IMG/VR virus record: IMGVR_UViG_3300042344_000316
Coordinates: 1-42,538 of that record
Origin: a virus
DNA: 42,538 nt
Strand: one strand, 5' to 3'
How positions within the stretch are numbered: position 1 is the first letter of the stretch; each line of letters starts with the position of its first letter. Of this stretch, positions 9,871 to 18,062 are shown piece after piece. The position numbers and the translations under genes were made by a program. The notes beneath the pieces are model-generated. The model did no database searches. It was given only the letters and a program-made list of their open reading frames with translations, and had not been told where the DNA came from.

Positions 9871-9910
9871 CGTGTACCCCATCTTCGTTTCTTCACAGTG
9901 AGGGATCAGC

Positions 9911-10294
9911 GTGGCTGACAATCTTCCGAACACTATTGAGAACCAGCTTCTGGACGCCCTTGTCGGCACTGCTGCCTACAGTGTGACTACGCCGATCAAG
10001 CTGGCGCTGATGACAGCGAACGGCAGCGACTCGACTCCTGGCACTGAGGTGACGGGTGGCTCGTATGCGCGGCAGACGATTGCGTGGGACGCTGCCGCGT
10101 CTGGCGTGATTGATAACTCGTCCACGATCAACTTCACGGACATGCCGACGTGCACGGTTGTCGGTGTTGAGGTGTATGACTCTGCGGGGACGCCGAAGCG
10201 TCTCATGTATGGGGCACTGTCTACGTCGAAGTCTGTGACTTCGGGTGACACGCTGCAGTTCGCTGCCGGGGCGATCACGTTCTCTCTGGCGTAA
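9911..10294 (+). CDS. Gp80-like head/tail fibre or decoration protein
   Basis: GTG start with AGGGA upstream; 127 residues. The pattern NTIENQLLDALVGTAAY, then LALMTANGSDSTPGTEV and GGSYARQTIAWD, is the layout I associate with a small family found next to capsid genes in many phages and often labelled phage tail fibre or Gp80-like protein. It is all-beta in appearance with no cysteine. Position straight after the capsid suggests a capsid decoration or head fibre as much as a tail part. Its stop overlaps the next start (TAATG). Confidence 0.65.
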   Translation: MADNLPNTIENQLLDALVGTAAYSVTTPIKLALMTANGSDSTPGTEVTGGSYARQTIAWDAAASGVIDNSSTINFTDMPTCTVVGVEVYDSAGTPKRLMYGALSTSKSVTSGDTLQFAAGAITFSLA

Positions 10295-10962
10295 TGGCTG
10301 ACATTGTTGATCCGGTAGTCACTCTTCTGGGGCTGCCGAATCTGGCATTGACTGCCGAACTGGACATGTCTGGGCAGTCTGAGTTGACGGCTGCCGGGAC
10401 TGGGATCCTGCAGTTGACGGTGGCGATGTCTGCGGACACGTCGCTGGCGTTCAACGTGGTGCGGATCACTGAGGCTGTGTCGATGTCGTCGGCGGAGTCG
10501 TCACTGACGGCGACCGGCTTGTACATCGCTCTTGCTTCGTCCGCTATGAGCGCGGAGACGAACCTGTCACCGGTCGGTGGCGTGGTGTTCGGTGGCGAGT
10601 CGGCCATGTCCGCCGAGACGGACATGGCAGCGACGGGCACCTATGTGGTGATCGCGTCCAGCGTGACCATGTCGGCCCAGTCGGACATGCCTGACGTGAC
10701 ACCGGAACCGATCTACCGACTGAAACTCCCCACGGCGGAGTACTCGTACACGACGAACGTGCTGCTGATCCGATACCCGATAGCGAACGGCGTGTCACTG
10801 GTCATTGATGACGGTGTCGGTGAGCTGCGTGAGTTCGTGGATCAGGGCACGACTTTGAACGCTGACTACTACTTCGGTGGTGGACGCAACTACCAGTTGA
10901 CGCCGTCGGAGTACACGGCTGTTGACGATGCTGGATTCGGATACCTGGTGGAGGTGGCATGA
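10294..10962 (+). CDS. Virion protein with six ~20-residue repeats
   Basis: A 222-residue protein starting in the stop of the previous gene. Residues about 24-137 consist of six imperfect repeats centred on Met25, 45, 64, 85, 105 and 126, with core MSAETDL-like motifs (MSGQSEL, MSADTSL, MSSAESS, MSAETNL, MSAETDM, MSAQSDM) and alternating small and hydrophobic residues. Residues 138-222 form a separate, non-repeated domain (YRLKLPTAEYSYTTNVLLIRY onward). The repeats resemble a beta-solenoid or stalk, the second part a head group. Neighbours are capsid and connector genes, so a surface decoration or fibre is likely. No family recognised. Confidence 0.75.
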   Translation: MADIVDPVVTLLGLPNLALTAELDMSGQSELTAAGTGILQLTVAMSADTSLAFNVVRITEAVSMSSAESSLTATGLYIALASSAMSAETNLSPVGGVVFGGESAMSAETDMAATGTYVVIASSVTMSAQSDMPDVTPEPIYRLKLPTAEYSYTTNVLLIRYPIANGVSLVIDDGVGELREFVDQGTTLNADYYFGGGRNYQLTPSEYTAVDDAGFGYLVEVA

Positions 10963-11276
10963 CGTGCCGTAGCGGTTGTATGTCACAAGACCACGTGTCG
11001 TATTCGGATTGCCTGCGGTCCGCGAACGTGCGGGTCACCGCGACTGTGAACTCTGCGCTGCAGCCGGTGTGGGAGAAGACGAAGTCTGACCTGTCCGCGT
11101 ATGAGGCGGCCAGGAGGAACGGCATCCAGCCTGAGGGCACCACGGTGCAGAAGGTGCGGGAGGCGGAGTCAGCGTCGAGGGCTCTTGGTCGCCCGTATGA
11201 CGCGAACACGATGCCTCCGGCGAACTTGATCGTGAACAAGAACACTGCCCGTTTCGTGAATGCGAGCGATGGATGA
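10959..11276 (+). CDS. Conserved-type small virion-region protein, 105 aa
   Basis: ATG overlaps the preceding stop by four bases. The N-terminus carries three cysteines (CRSGCMSQDHVSYSDCLRS), a pattern seen in small proteins of many actinobacteriophages, and the remainder is charged and helical (VWEKTKSDLSAYEAARRNGI). Function is unknown. Its place between the repeat protein and the adaptor suggests a head-completion or accessory virion role. It overlaps the next start by four bases. Confidence 0.7.
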   Translation: MTCRSGCMSQDHVSYSDCLRSANVRVTATVNSALQPVWEKTKSDLSAYEAARRNGIQPEGTTVQKVREAESASRALGRPYDANTMPPANLIVNKNTARFVNASDG

Positions 11277-12166
11277 GCACGTTTGACCAGTTGACGGATT
11301 CAACGCTGCTGTACCTGTATGGGTTCACGACGTTGCAGGATCAGGCGACGTACCTCACGTCGCAGGCGTCAGCGTCCGCGCTGACGTTGAATGTGGCGGA
11401 TGCGACGACGATTAGTCGTGGTGTCCTGGAGATCGGTGATGAGCTGATCTGGGCGGACAACGTGGACACGTCCGCGTTGACGGCGACGATCCCACCGTAT
11501 GGTCGCGGCTATCGTGGCACGACGGCGACGACGCACGCGTCTGGGACGCGTGTGGTGTCCTCTCCCCTGTTCCCTCGTCATCTGGTGAAGCAGGCGATCA
11601 ACGAGTCGATTCGGGCGGTGTTCCCGGATCTGATGGGTTTGGGTACGTCTACGTTCACGTACCTGCCAGCGGTGTCTACGTTCTCTCTGCCTGCCGGTGC
11701 CTTGGATGTGATTCAGGTGTCATGGCAGTCAATTGGCCCGTCTCGGGAGTGGTTCCCGATCCGCCGCTGGCGTGTGGACAAGCATGCGAACACGACAGCG
11801 TTCGCGTCTGGTGCAACGTTGAGCTTGTATGAGCGGATCGTTCCGGGTCGCACGGTGCAGGTTGTGTACACGAAGCAGCCGTCGGTGCTGTCTGCCGGTT
11901 CGGATGATTTCACTGACGTGACGGGCCTGCCGGCGTCAAGTGAGGACGTGATCCGGCTTGGTGCCGCGTATCGCATGGTTCCGTTCTTTGATTCCCCGCA
12001 CTTGTCGGGCATGTCCGCTGAGGCGGATTTCGCTGCGAACCAGCGCCCTGTGGGTGCATCGGCCCAGCTTGGCCGGTTCCTGCTGCAGCAGTACCAGGTG
12101 CGCCTGACGGAAGAGGCCCGCAGGCTTCAGTCAATCTACCCAGTCCGTAGTCACTACACCCGATAG
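11273..12166 (+). CDS. Putative head-tail adaptor protein, 297 aa
   Basis: ATG overlaps the previous stop. Residues about 30-105 form a small beta module (LNVADATTISRGVLEIGDEL ... YGRGYRGTTATTHASGTRV). This is followed by a helix typical of adaptor proteins (HLVKQAINESIRAVFPDLM), a beta domain, and C-terminal helices (VIRLGAAYRMVPFFDS, LQQYQVRLTEEARRLQ). The layout resembles phage head-completion/adaptor proteins that bridge portal and tail, including podovirus tubular proteins. The family assignment is by eye only. Confidence 0.65.
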   Translation: MSTFDQLTDSTLLYLYGFTTLQDQATYLTSQASASALTLNVADATTISRGVLEIGDELIWADNVDTSALTATIPPYGRGYRGTTATTHASGTRVVSSPLFPRHLVKQAINESIRAVFPDLMGLGTSTFTYLPAVSTFSLPAGALDVIQVSWQSIGPSREWFPIRRWRVDKHANTTAFASGATLSLYERIVPGRTVQVVYTKQPSVLSAGSDDFTDVTGLPASSEDVIRLGAAYRMVPFFDSPHLSGMSAEADFAANQRPVGASAQLGRFLLQQYQVRLTEEARRLQSIYPVRSHYTR

Positions 12167-12174
12167 GAAGTCGG

Positions 12175-12660
12175 ATGGCTCGTAGGTATTACTCCAGTAT
12201 TGCTCAGCGGACCACGCTGGCGTCGTCCATGTCGGATGTGGCGACGACGATGGTGGTGAATGCTGCTGTCGGGTTCCCGGCGTCTACGCCGTACACGATG
12301 ATCGTTGACCAGGACACGGTCAATGAGGAGGTCGTGGAGGTTACGGCTCGCTCGGGGACGACCCTGACGGTGACTCGTGGCGTGGATGGGACGACTGCGG
12401 TCGGCCACTCGACGGGTGCCGCGGTGAATCACGGTGTGTCTGCTCGTGATTTTGATGAGCCTAACGCGTTCCTGAATGGGACGGGTGTGGTGACGACGAC
12501 GATGATCGCGAGTCAGGCGGTCACTTCGGCGAAGGTTGGTTCTGGTGCTGCCACGAATGGGCAGACGCTGGTTGCTGATGGTTCTGGTGGCGCTTCTTGG
12601 GGAGCTGCTGCGTCTAGTGGTGGGGGTTACCCCGATATTTTCTTGCTGATGGGAGCTTGA
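12175..12660 (+). CDS. Minor tail / fibre base protein, 161 aa
   Basis: Starts ATG after a GGAAG site. Residues 10-85 contain a compact beta module (VVNAAVGFPASTPYTMIVDQ ... TLTVTRGVDGTTAVGHSTGA) that is common in actinophage minor tail proteins and is similar in pattern to the module in the upstream 297-residue protein. The C-terminus has the fibre-like phrase NGQTLVADGSGGASWGAA followed by a hydrophobic end (FLLMGA). It probably anchors the downstream glycine-rich adhesins. Confidence 0.65.
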   Translation: MARRYYSSIAQRTTLASSMSDVATTMVVNAAVGFPASTPYTMIVDQDTVNEEVVEVTARSGTTLTVTRGVDGTTAVGHSTGAAVNHGVSARDFDEPNAFLNGTGVVTTTMIASQAVTSAKVGSGAATNGQTLVADGSGGASWGAAASSGGGYPDIFLLMGA

Positions 12661-12663
12661 TTC

Positions 12664-13008
12664 ATGCCTGCAACGTATAAGCAACTCGCTGCCGCCGCTG
12701 GTAACGGCACCATCGGCACCGCCGCTAACCTCTATTCCGCTAGCGGTACGGCTAGCACGTCCACGATTATTTCGAGCATCGTGATCTGTAATACGTCTTC
12801 GTCGTCTGCGACGTACACGATTGCGATTAACACGGCTTCGGCTACTTACGCGACGGGCCGGTATGTGGTGTATCAGGCGACGATTGCCGGGAATGACACG
12901 GTGGCGTTGACGTTGGGGCTGACGATGGACCCGACGAACCGTTACATGAATGTGTCGTCTAGCGCGAACACGGTGAACTTCTCGGTGTACGGGGTGGAGA
13001 ACTCCTAA
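12664..13008 (+). CDS. Small beta-sandwich-like tail protein, 114 aa
   Basis: ATG three bases after the previous stop region. Ser/Thr/Ala-rich beta-strand protein with the phrase ISSIVICNTSSSSATYTIAI, and alternating hydrophobic residues throughout, compatible with a single immunoglobulin-like or jelly-roll domain. Located inside the fibre cluster, so a fibre or baseplate component is likely. Its stop overlaps the next ATG (TAATG). No enzymatic motif. Confidence 0.65.
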   Translation: MPATYKQLAAAAGNGTIGTAANLYSASGTASTSTIISSIVICNTSSSSATYTIAINTASATYATGRYVVYQATIAGNDTVALTLGLTMDPTNRYMNVSSSANTVNFSVYGVENS

Positions 13009-13613
13009 TGACAATGAGTAGCGCACGCTTTACTCAGGGTATGCCTTACACGGAAGTAATTTCGGCTGCTGCTTTTACTGGATTCACTTCAAGTACTACT
13101 TATGTTGTTCCCGCAAATTGTACGTCTGCAACAGTTTTTGTTGTGGGCGGAGGTGCTTCGGGTAGCGGTGGTGGCAGCACTAACGACGTTACTTACAATG
13201 TTGGTGGAGAAGGTGGAGTTGTAAATCAGCAAACAGTCTCAGTTAATGCTGGCGAAACTTTGACGATCACAGTTGGTGCTGGTGGAAGTGGATCAAGTGT
13301 TGATGGAAACACTTCTTCCATCTCTGGTTCTTTCGGAACTGTAAGCGCCGCTGGAGGCACTACGCACAATAATGGCGGTGGGGGCGGAACTTTCACTAGC
13401 CCGTGGGGTTGGTATGGAGCGAATGGCCCGTACACACGCTTTGGTGGCAGTCAGCCGGGATATGGGCCAAATGATCCTGGTGCTGGAAGGGGTGGCGGTC
13501 CTAATAGCGTCGGCGCTATGGATGGGAAGGCAAACACTGGCGGTGGTGGCGCTGACTCTAATCGTAGTGGCAACAATGGTGGTAGTGGTTTCGTCGGAAT
13601 CTTTGTGAAGTAG
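13008..13613 (+). CDS. Glycine-rich adhesin domain protein, 201 aa
   Basis: After a short N-terminal beta segment (FTSSTTYVVPANCTSATVFV) the protein is dominated by glycine blocks (VVGGGASGSGGGS, NNGGGGGTF, GAGRGGGPN, NTGGGGADSN) and ends in SGNNGGSGFVGIFVK. This is the glycine-rich fold used by tail-fibre tips, where polyglycine helices pack together and exposed loops bind receptors. The same domain occurs twice in the next gene. The DNA looks more A/T-rich and uses different codons from neighbouring tail genes, which suggests recent exchange. Receptor binding is inferred from family knowledge. Confidence 0.75.
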   Translation: MTMSSARFTQGMPYTEVISAAAFTGFTSSTTYVVPANCTSATVFVVGGGASGSGGGSTNDVTYNVGGEGGVVNQQTVSVNAGETLTITVGAGGSGSSVDGNTSSISGSFGTVSAAGGTTHNNGGGGGTFTSPWGWYGANGPYTRFGGSQPGYGPNDPGAGRGGGPNSVGAMDGKANTGGGGADSNRSGNNGGSGFVGIFVK

Positions 13614-13618
13614 GGAAT

Positions 13619-15331
13619 ATGAGTATTCAGAAACTCTCTACGACTACGGGTGCTGGTAGCACCGCTCCTTCTGCTGGTCGTTTCGCGCAAACGTCGGGCG
13701 GCACTATCACTACGTACACCAGTGGTGGTGTGACGTATCAGGTTCAGACTTTCACGTCGTCGGGCACGCTGACAGTGAACAGCAGCGGTTGTGTTGATGT
13801 GCTTGTTGTGGGCGGGGGTGGATCGGGCGGCAAGTTTGTGCAGAACACCAACGCGGGCTATGGACACGGTGGTGGTGGTGCTGGTGGAGTCATCGCAAAC
13901 GATAGTGTCTTTCTTCCCGCTGGCTCTTATACAGTTACAGTTGGCGGTGGCGCTGCTAACTCAGTTGCTAAAGGCACTGATTCTTCAATTGGCTCAATTT
14001 TTGTTGCTGTTGGTGGCGGCACCGGAGGCGTTGCAATCTCCGCAGACTCTCAAAGCCTTGGAATGAATGGTGGTTCTGGCGGAGGTGGACGCAACACGGT
14101 AACTGCTAGGCAAGGTGGCGTAGGTGTAAGCGGTCAAGGATTTGCTGGTGGTAACGGATACGCCGGTGATGCCAATAACACTTTTGGAGGAGGCGGCGGC
14201 GGGGGCGCTGGTGCTGTTGGTGCAGTTGGCACCACTTCTGCCGGTGGTGCTGGTGGAGCAGGCGTTTCAAACTCATTGCAGACTGGTTCCGCGCAAACTT
14301 ATGCTGGCGGTGGTGGCGGCGGTCGCACATCAGGATCGCCCGGCGCGGGTGGTTCAGGCGGCGGTGGCGCTGGCGGTTCAACTAACGGCACTAACGGAAC
14401 TGCAAATACTGGCGGCGGTGGCGGTGGTGCTGGTAGCAATCTCAGCGATACAGCAGGTACTGGCGGGTCAGGTATTGTCGTCGTTCGCACGATCATTGCT
14501 GGTAGTGCAGCGGGTGTAGCGGCTTCTGGTGGTACGGAGACGACGTACACGGGTGACGGCACTAATGGTGTGAACGGTCAGGCGTACAAAGTCCATTCCT
14601 ACACAGCATCGGGCACTTTCACTGTAAACGCCCCCGGATTCTGCGACGTTCTCGTTATTGGTGGTGGTGGCGGTGGCGGTGGTCGCGCAGGCGGTGGAGG
14701 CGGTGCAGGAGGTGGACTGTTCGCTAATGTCTATGTGCCCACGGGCACGCTGACTGTGACTGTGGGCGCTGGGGGTTCTGGTGGCGTACACGCCGATTTC
14801 AGCGGTCGCAATGGACAAAACGGCGGTTCTAGCCAGATCGGTTACTACTACGGCGTTGGCGGTGGCGCTGGTGGCGGGTCATCGCAAGTAACTACTGGTG
14901 GCCCCGGTGGTTGTGGCGGCGGTGGCGGTTCCGGCTCTGCTGGCGGTGCTGGCATGTCGGGGCAGGGCTACAACGGTGGAAACTCGTCTAGTGGCGGCGG
15001 AGGTGGAGCCGGCCACGGAGCAGTTGGCGCAAACGCATCTGGCGGTACTGCTGGTAATGGTGGCGCTGGCCTTGCGTACACAATCACAGGCACTTCTGCC
15101 ACTTATGGTGGTGGTGGCGGCGGCGGCGGTAGAAGCGACCTTGGCGGGTCCGCTGGTACTGGCGGCTCAGGTGGTGGAGCAAATGGAAGCAATACATCCG
15201 GTGCCTCTGGTGGTAACGGAACCGCTAATACGGGTGGTGGCGGTGGAGGAAACGGCTACGACACGGGTGGCAGCGGTGCTAGCGGTGGCAGCGGTGGTAG
15301 TGGACGAGTCATCATCAGGTACCCGATCTAA
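13619..15331 (+). CDS. Tandem glycine-rich receptor-binding protein, 570 aa
   Basis: Two copies of the same glycine-rich domain lie in tandem. Each opens with a matching beta segment (TFTSSGTLTVNSSGCVDVLV near residue 42; SYTASGTFTVNAPGFCDVLV near residue 325), continues through polyglycine blocks, and ends with a similar strand (GGSGIVVVRTI and GSGRVIIRYPI). The start is supported by TAGGGA upstream. The protein most likely forms the distal tail fibre or adhesin and determines host range. The two halves have diverged mostly in the loops between glycine blocks, the expected contact surface. Confidence 0.8.
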   Translation: MSIQKLSTTTGAGSTAPSAGRFAQTSGGTITTYTSGGVTYQVQTFTSSGTLTVNSSGCVDVLVVGGGGSGGKFVQNTNAGYGHGGGGAGGVIANDSVFLPAGSYTVTVGGGAANSVAKGTDSSIGSIFVAVGGGTGGVAISADSQSLGMNGGSGGGGRNTVTARQGGVGVSGQGFAGGNGYAGDANNTFGGGGGGGAGAVGAVGTTSAGGAGGAGVSNSLQTGSAQTYAGGGGGGRTSGSPGAGGSGGGGAGGSTNGTNGTANTGGGGGGAGSNLSDTAGTGGSGIVVVRTIIAGSAAGVAASGGTETTYTGDGTNGVNGQAYKVHSYTASGTFTVNAPGFCDVLVIGGGGGGGGRAGGGGGAGGGLFANVYVPTGTLTVTVGAGGSGGVHADFSGRNGQNGGSSQIGYYYGVGGGAGGGSSQVTTGGPGGCGGGGGSGSAGGAGMSGQGYNGGNSSSGGGGGAGHGAVGANASGGTAGNGGAGLAYTITGTSATYGGGGGGGGRSDLGGSAGTGGSGGGANGSNTSGASGGNGTANTGGGGGGNGYDTGGSGASGGSGGSGRVIIRYPI

Positions 15332-15349
15332 CATCTAGGAGAAGAAGTA

Positions 15350-15592
15350 ATGCCTTACGAGAACGCTCACGCAGCGAAGATTGAGAACGGTGTTGTCACT
15401 CAGGTCATCGTCATCCCCCATTGCGGTGATGATGATGCCGCTGTGACCGCGTACTGCAATGGGATTGGGCTGGATGGTGTTTGGGTGGATACCTCATACG
15501 TTGGGGCTCGCCGCTCGAAGTACGCCGGGATCGGTGACCTGTTCGATGGGGAGAACTTCATCTCCCCGGTGGTCGAGGAACCCGCTGCCTGA
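15350..15592 (+). CDS. Small fibre-associated protein, 80 aa
   Basis: ATG preceded by AGGAGAAG. The pattern HAAKIENGVVTQVIVIP, a conserved-looking Cys pair, GVWVDTSY and RRSKYAGIGDLFDGENF is one I associate with short proteins placed after tail-fibre genes in marine and freshwater phages. It may be a fibre cap or assembly factor; no activity is established. A terminator follows 20 bases after the stop, closing the fibre transcript. Confidence 0.7.
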   Translation: MPYENAHAAKIENGVVTQVIVIPHCGDDDAAVTAYCNGIGLDGVWVDTSYVGARRSKYAGIGDLFDGENFISPVVEEPAA

Positions 15593-15611
15593 CCGTCACC
15601 ACACCCACCTG

Positions 15612-15640
15612 GCCCCGCCTTTGTGCGGGGCTTTCGTATT
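15612..15640 (+). terminator. Intrinsic terminator after fibre genes
   Basis: GCCCCGC, a six-base loop, GCGGGGC, then TTTCGTATT. A perfect 7-bp GC stem followed by a short T run, placed between the fibre-associated protein and the 638-residue tail protein, whose own ribosome binding site (GGAG, 15641-15644) lies just after it. Confidence 0.75.
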
Positions 15641-15649
15641 GGAGCTTGA

Positions 15650-17566
15650 GTGCCGTACTACGACATCACAGAGGAAACACTCTCTGAGCTGGGGTTGACC
15701 CTCACCGGGTCCGGTGGTGCCCTCGTGCCTTCCAGTATCCGGTGGGACTGCGAGATCGGTGGGTTGCCGTTCCTGCTCGGGATCTCCGATCAGGTGCCGA
15801 TGCGTCGGGAAACGTCAGAGTTTCGGCGTCAGCGCATTGACAATGAGCGGGATCCTGGCGAGCAGTCTCTGGACAGTGGCTATTGGATCCGGTCGCAGTC
15901 AACGTGGCATTACGGCAGTGGCCTGACGACGGCGGAACCTTTGGAGGTTCCGGCGGAGGAGGCCCGTTTCCGGTACGCGTCCGGTGGCGGCATCAACGTG
16001 TGGACACCTGGTGAATTGTCCCTGCTGAATGCGTCCGCGTCTGCGGTGTCAGCTAGTGCGGCAGTCCAGTTCCTGATCGGTGTGGATACGGGTGTCTTGC
16101 ACGGCTTTGGTTCGACGGTGCAGTACGTGCCGGCTAGTGGCGGGACAGCGTCCGCGATCTCGTGGGGTGGTTCGGGGACGATCACGTCGATCACGTCGGA
16201 TGGGTCGAACTATTACGTCGCTGATGCGACCGGCATCTATAAGGGTTCTTTGCCTGCGGGTGCCGGGTCCAAGATTTGGGATACGGGCAGTTCGACGCTG
16301 GTGCGTTGGGTGAAGTCGCGTCTGATGGCGACGGTCGGTAAGGCCGTGTATGAGCTGACGGGTACGGGTCCGACGTTGCCGACGCCTTTGGATCCGGGTA
16401 CTGCTCGACCGTCGGGGTGGACGTGGACGGATATTGCGGAGGGTCCGGCTGCGATCTATCTGTCCGGGTATGTGGGTGACACGTCCACGATTGAGAAGGT
16501 CGCCGTGACGGCGACTACTTCTACGGTGACGTTGGATGTGCCGGTGGTTGTGGCGGACATGCCACGGTCGGAGACGGTCCGGTCCTTGTACTCGTATGTG
16601 GGGACGTATCTGATTGTCGGCACCTCTAAGGGGTGCCGTGTGGCGTCTATCCAGTCAGACGGGTCACTGGCCCTCGGGCCACTGGTGGTGACTGCTGCCG
16701 CTGTCACGGACGCGGTGGCGGTGGACAACTACGTGTATGTGACGGTCGGTGACCAGGCTGATGCGGGGAACCGGGTGAAGCGTGCTGGCTTGTTCCGGAT
16801 TGATTTGGGTCGCACGATCAACGAGTCCCCTCTGCAGTTTGCGTCTGCCGCGGACTTGACGGTCCCGGCAGGGGTGTCGGGGTCGGCGTCTCAGGTGACG
16901 ATTGCTCAGGGGAAGCTGTTCTTCGCGGTGAACGGTACGGGCGTGTTCAAGCAGTCGGACGGGTTCGTGTCGGAGGGTTGGCTGGAGTCGGGCCGGATCC
17001 GGTTGGGCACGGTGGAGTCGAAGTCGTGGGTGGATGTGCGCCTGATTGGTGTGCAGGGTATGGCTGGTGACGCGACCTTGTTCGCGTCTACGACGGGTGA
17101 TAGTGCCCCGTCGGGCTGGCAGCAGACGATCACGGTGAACTCGGCGAACTTTGACGATGTGGGCACTCTGGGTGCGGTGGCTGCTACCCCGCAGTCGGAC
17201 ATCTATCTGGCTTTGCGGATGCGTCCGAATAGTGGTGCGTCTACGTCGAGCACGGTGAAGGGCTATCAGGTGCGGGCGATCCCGTCACCGTCCCGCACGG
17301 AACTGATCAGTGTCCCGGTGTTGTGTTACGACTTTGAGGTGGACCGGCAGGGTGTCCGGTACGGGTCGAGGAACGGTGCGTTTGCCCGGTTCAAGCTGTT
17401 GAAGGCTCTTGAGCAGGCGACGGCCCTGGTGTCGTTCAGGGATTTCACGACTGGTGAGCAGGCTCAGGCGTATGTGGAGCGTGTGTCGTATGCCCGCACT
17501 ACTCCCCCGACACGTCAGGTGTCGGGCAATGGCGGGCTCGTGACGGTGCTGTTGAGGCTTGTGTGA
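15650..17566 (+). CDS. Propeller-like tail tube/nozzle protein, 638 aa
   Basis: GTG start with GGAG five bases upstream. The N-terminal part (RWDCEIGGLPFLLGISDQVP, ERDPGEQSLDSGYWIRSQST) matches a pattern in actinophage minor tail proteins. Residues about 110-430 contain several repeats of about 45-60 residues, with motifs such as YYVADATGIYKG, LMATVGKAVYEL, AIYLSGYVG, YLIVGTSKGCRV and YVYVTVGDQ, which look like blades of a beta-propeller. The C-terminal 200 residues are a separate beta domain. In podoviruses a propeller-type nozzle closes the short tail, and the position before the lysis genes fits that role. Function is inferred. Confidence 0.72.
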   Translation: MPYYDITEETLSELGLTLTGSGGALVPSSIRWDCEIGGLPFLLGISDQVPMRRETSEFRRQRIDNERDPGEQSLDSGYWIRSQSTWHYGSGLTTAEPLEVPAEEARFRYASGGGINVWTPGELSLLNASASAVSASAAVQFLIGVDTGVLHGFGSTVQYVPASGGTASAISWGGSGTITSITSDGSNYYVADATGIYKGSLPAGAGSKIWDTGSSTLVRWVKSRLMATVGKAVYELTGTGPTLPTPLDPGTARPSGWTWTDIAEGPAAIYLSGYVGDTSTIEKVAVTATTSTVTLDVPVVVADMPRSETVRSLYSYVGTYLIVGTSKGCRVASIQSDGSLALGPLVVTAAAVTDAVAVDNYVYVTVGDQADAGNRVKRAGLFRIDLGRTINESPLQFASAADLTVPAGVSGSASQVTIAQGKLFFAVNGTGVFKQSDGFVSEGWLESGRIRLGTVESKSWVDVRLIGVQGMAGDATLFASTTGDSAPSGWQQTITVNSANFDDVGTLGAVAATPQSDIYLALRMRPNSGASTSSTVKGYQVRAIPSPSRTELISVPVLCYDFEVDRQGVRYGSRNGAFARFKLLKALEQATALVSFRDFTTGEQAQAYVERVSYARTTPPTRQVSGNGGLVTVLLRLV

Positions 17567-17811
17567 TGTCGCCGGGGGAAGTGGTGGGCCTGACTGTTGG
17601 TGTGCTCACGATTGTGGGTGTGCTGCTGGCCGCCTTGGGCTGGTTTATCAAGCAGAAGATCCGCGAGTACACGTATCAGATTCAGCCTGAGTCCAATGGT
17701 GGCAAGTCGCTGGCGGATGTGCACAAGAAGCTGGATGCGCTGGTGACGGATGTGGATCTGTTGAAGAGGGCTGTCATTCAGATCGAGGACGACATTGAGG
17801 ACATGAGGTGA
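17566..17811 (+). CDS. Membrane protein with C-terminal coiled coil (DUF2746-like)
   Basis: ATG at 17566 overlaps the upstream stop; a GTG at 17563 is an alternative. One transmembrane helix near the N-terminus (VVGLTVGVLTIVGVLLAALG), a basic patch (IKQKIREY), then a heptad-like coiled coil (ADVHKKLDALVTDVDLLKR). This is the layout of the DUF2746-type proteins found beside actinophage lysis genes. It may be a second holin, a spanin-like or holin-regulating protein. It overlaps the holin start by four bases. Confidence 0.75.
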   Translation: MSPGEVVGLTVGVLTIVGVLLAALGWFIKQKIREYTYQIQPESNGGKSLADVHKKLDALVTDVDLLKRAVIQIEDDIEDMR

Positions 17812-18062
17812 GCGGGCACGTGTGGACGTTGGGTTTCTGGAAGGGCTCTGCGGAGCGGGCTGTGAAGACCGCTGCTCAGGCCGGGTTGGCTTTCTTCATT
17901 GTGGGTGAGACGGGTGTTGCGGATGTGGATTGGGCGACTGTCGGCGGGGTCGCTGCTGTGGCTGCTATTGCGAGTGTTCTCACCTCGCTTGCCTCTGCGC
18001 CATTCGGTCCTGCGGGTACACCTTCGGTCGTGTGGGATGGGGATGTAGTCAATGAGCGCTAA
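17808..18062 (+). CDS. Holin, r1t type
   Basis: GTG start overlapping the previous stop (GTGA). The 84-residue protein has the r1t-holin signature: an N-terminal motif WTLGFWKGSAERAVKTAAQ, a first hydrophobic helix (GLAFFIVG), an acidic DVDW turn and a second helix (VGGVAAVAAIASVLTSLAS) ending in a small-residue tail. It would oligomerise in the cytoplasmic membrane and open holes at the lysis time. It overlaps the endolysin start by eleven bases. Confidence 0.88.
   Translation: MSGHVWTLGFWKGSAERAVKTAAQAGLAFFIVGETGVADVDWATVGGVAAVAAIASVLTSLASAPFGPAGTPSVVWDGDVVNER

Noticed and set aside
12154-13026. 290-codon minus-strand ORF across two tail genes
   Set aside because: Arg/His-rich translation typical of the shadow of GC-rich genes; the forward genes are coupled and have binding sites.
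13619-15331. Repetitive glycine-codon DNA that could be mistaken for a CRISPR array or tandem repeat
   Set aside because: Repeats are irregular GGT/GGC runs within a single open frame; there are no constant repeats with unique spacers.
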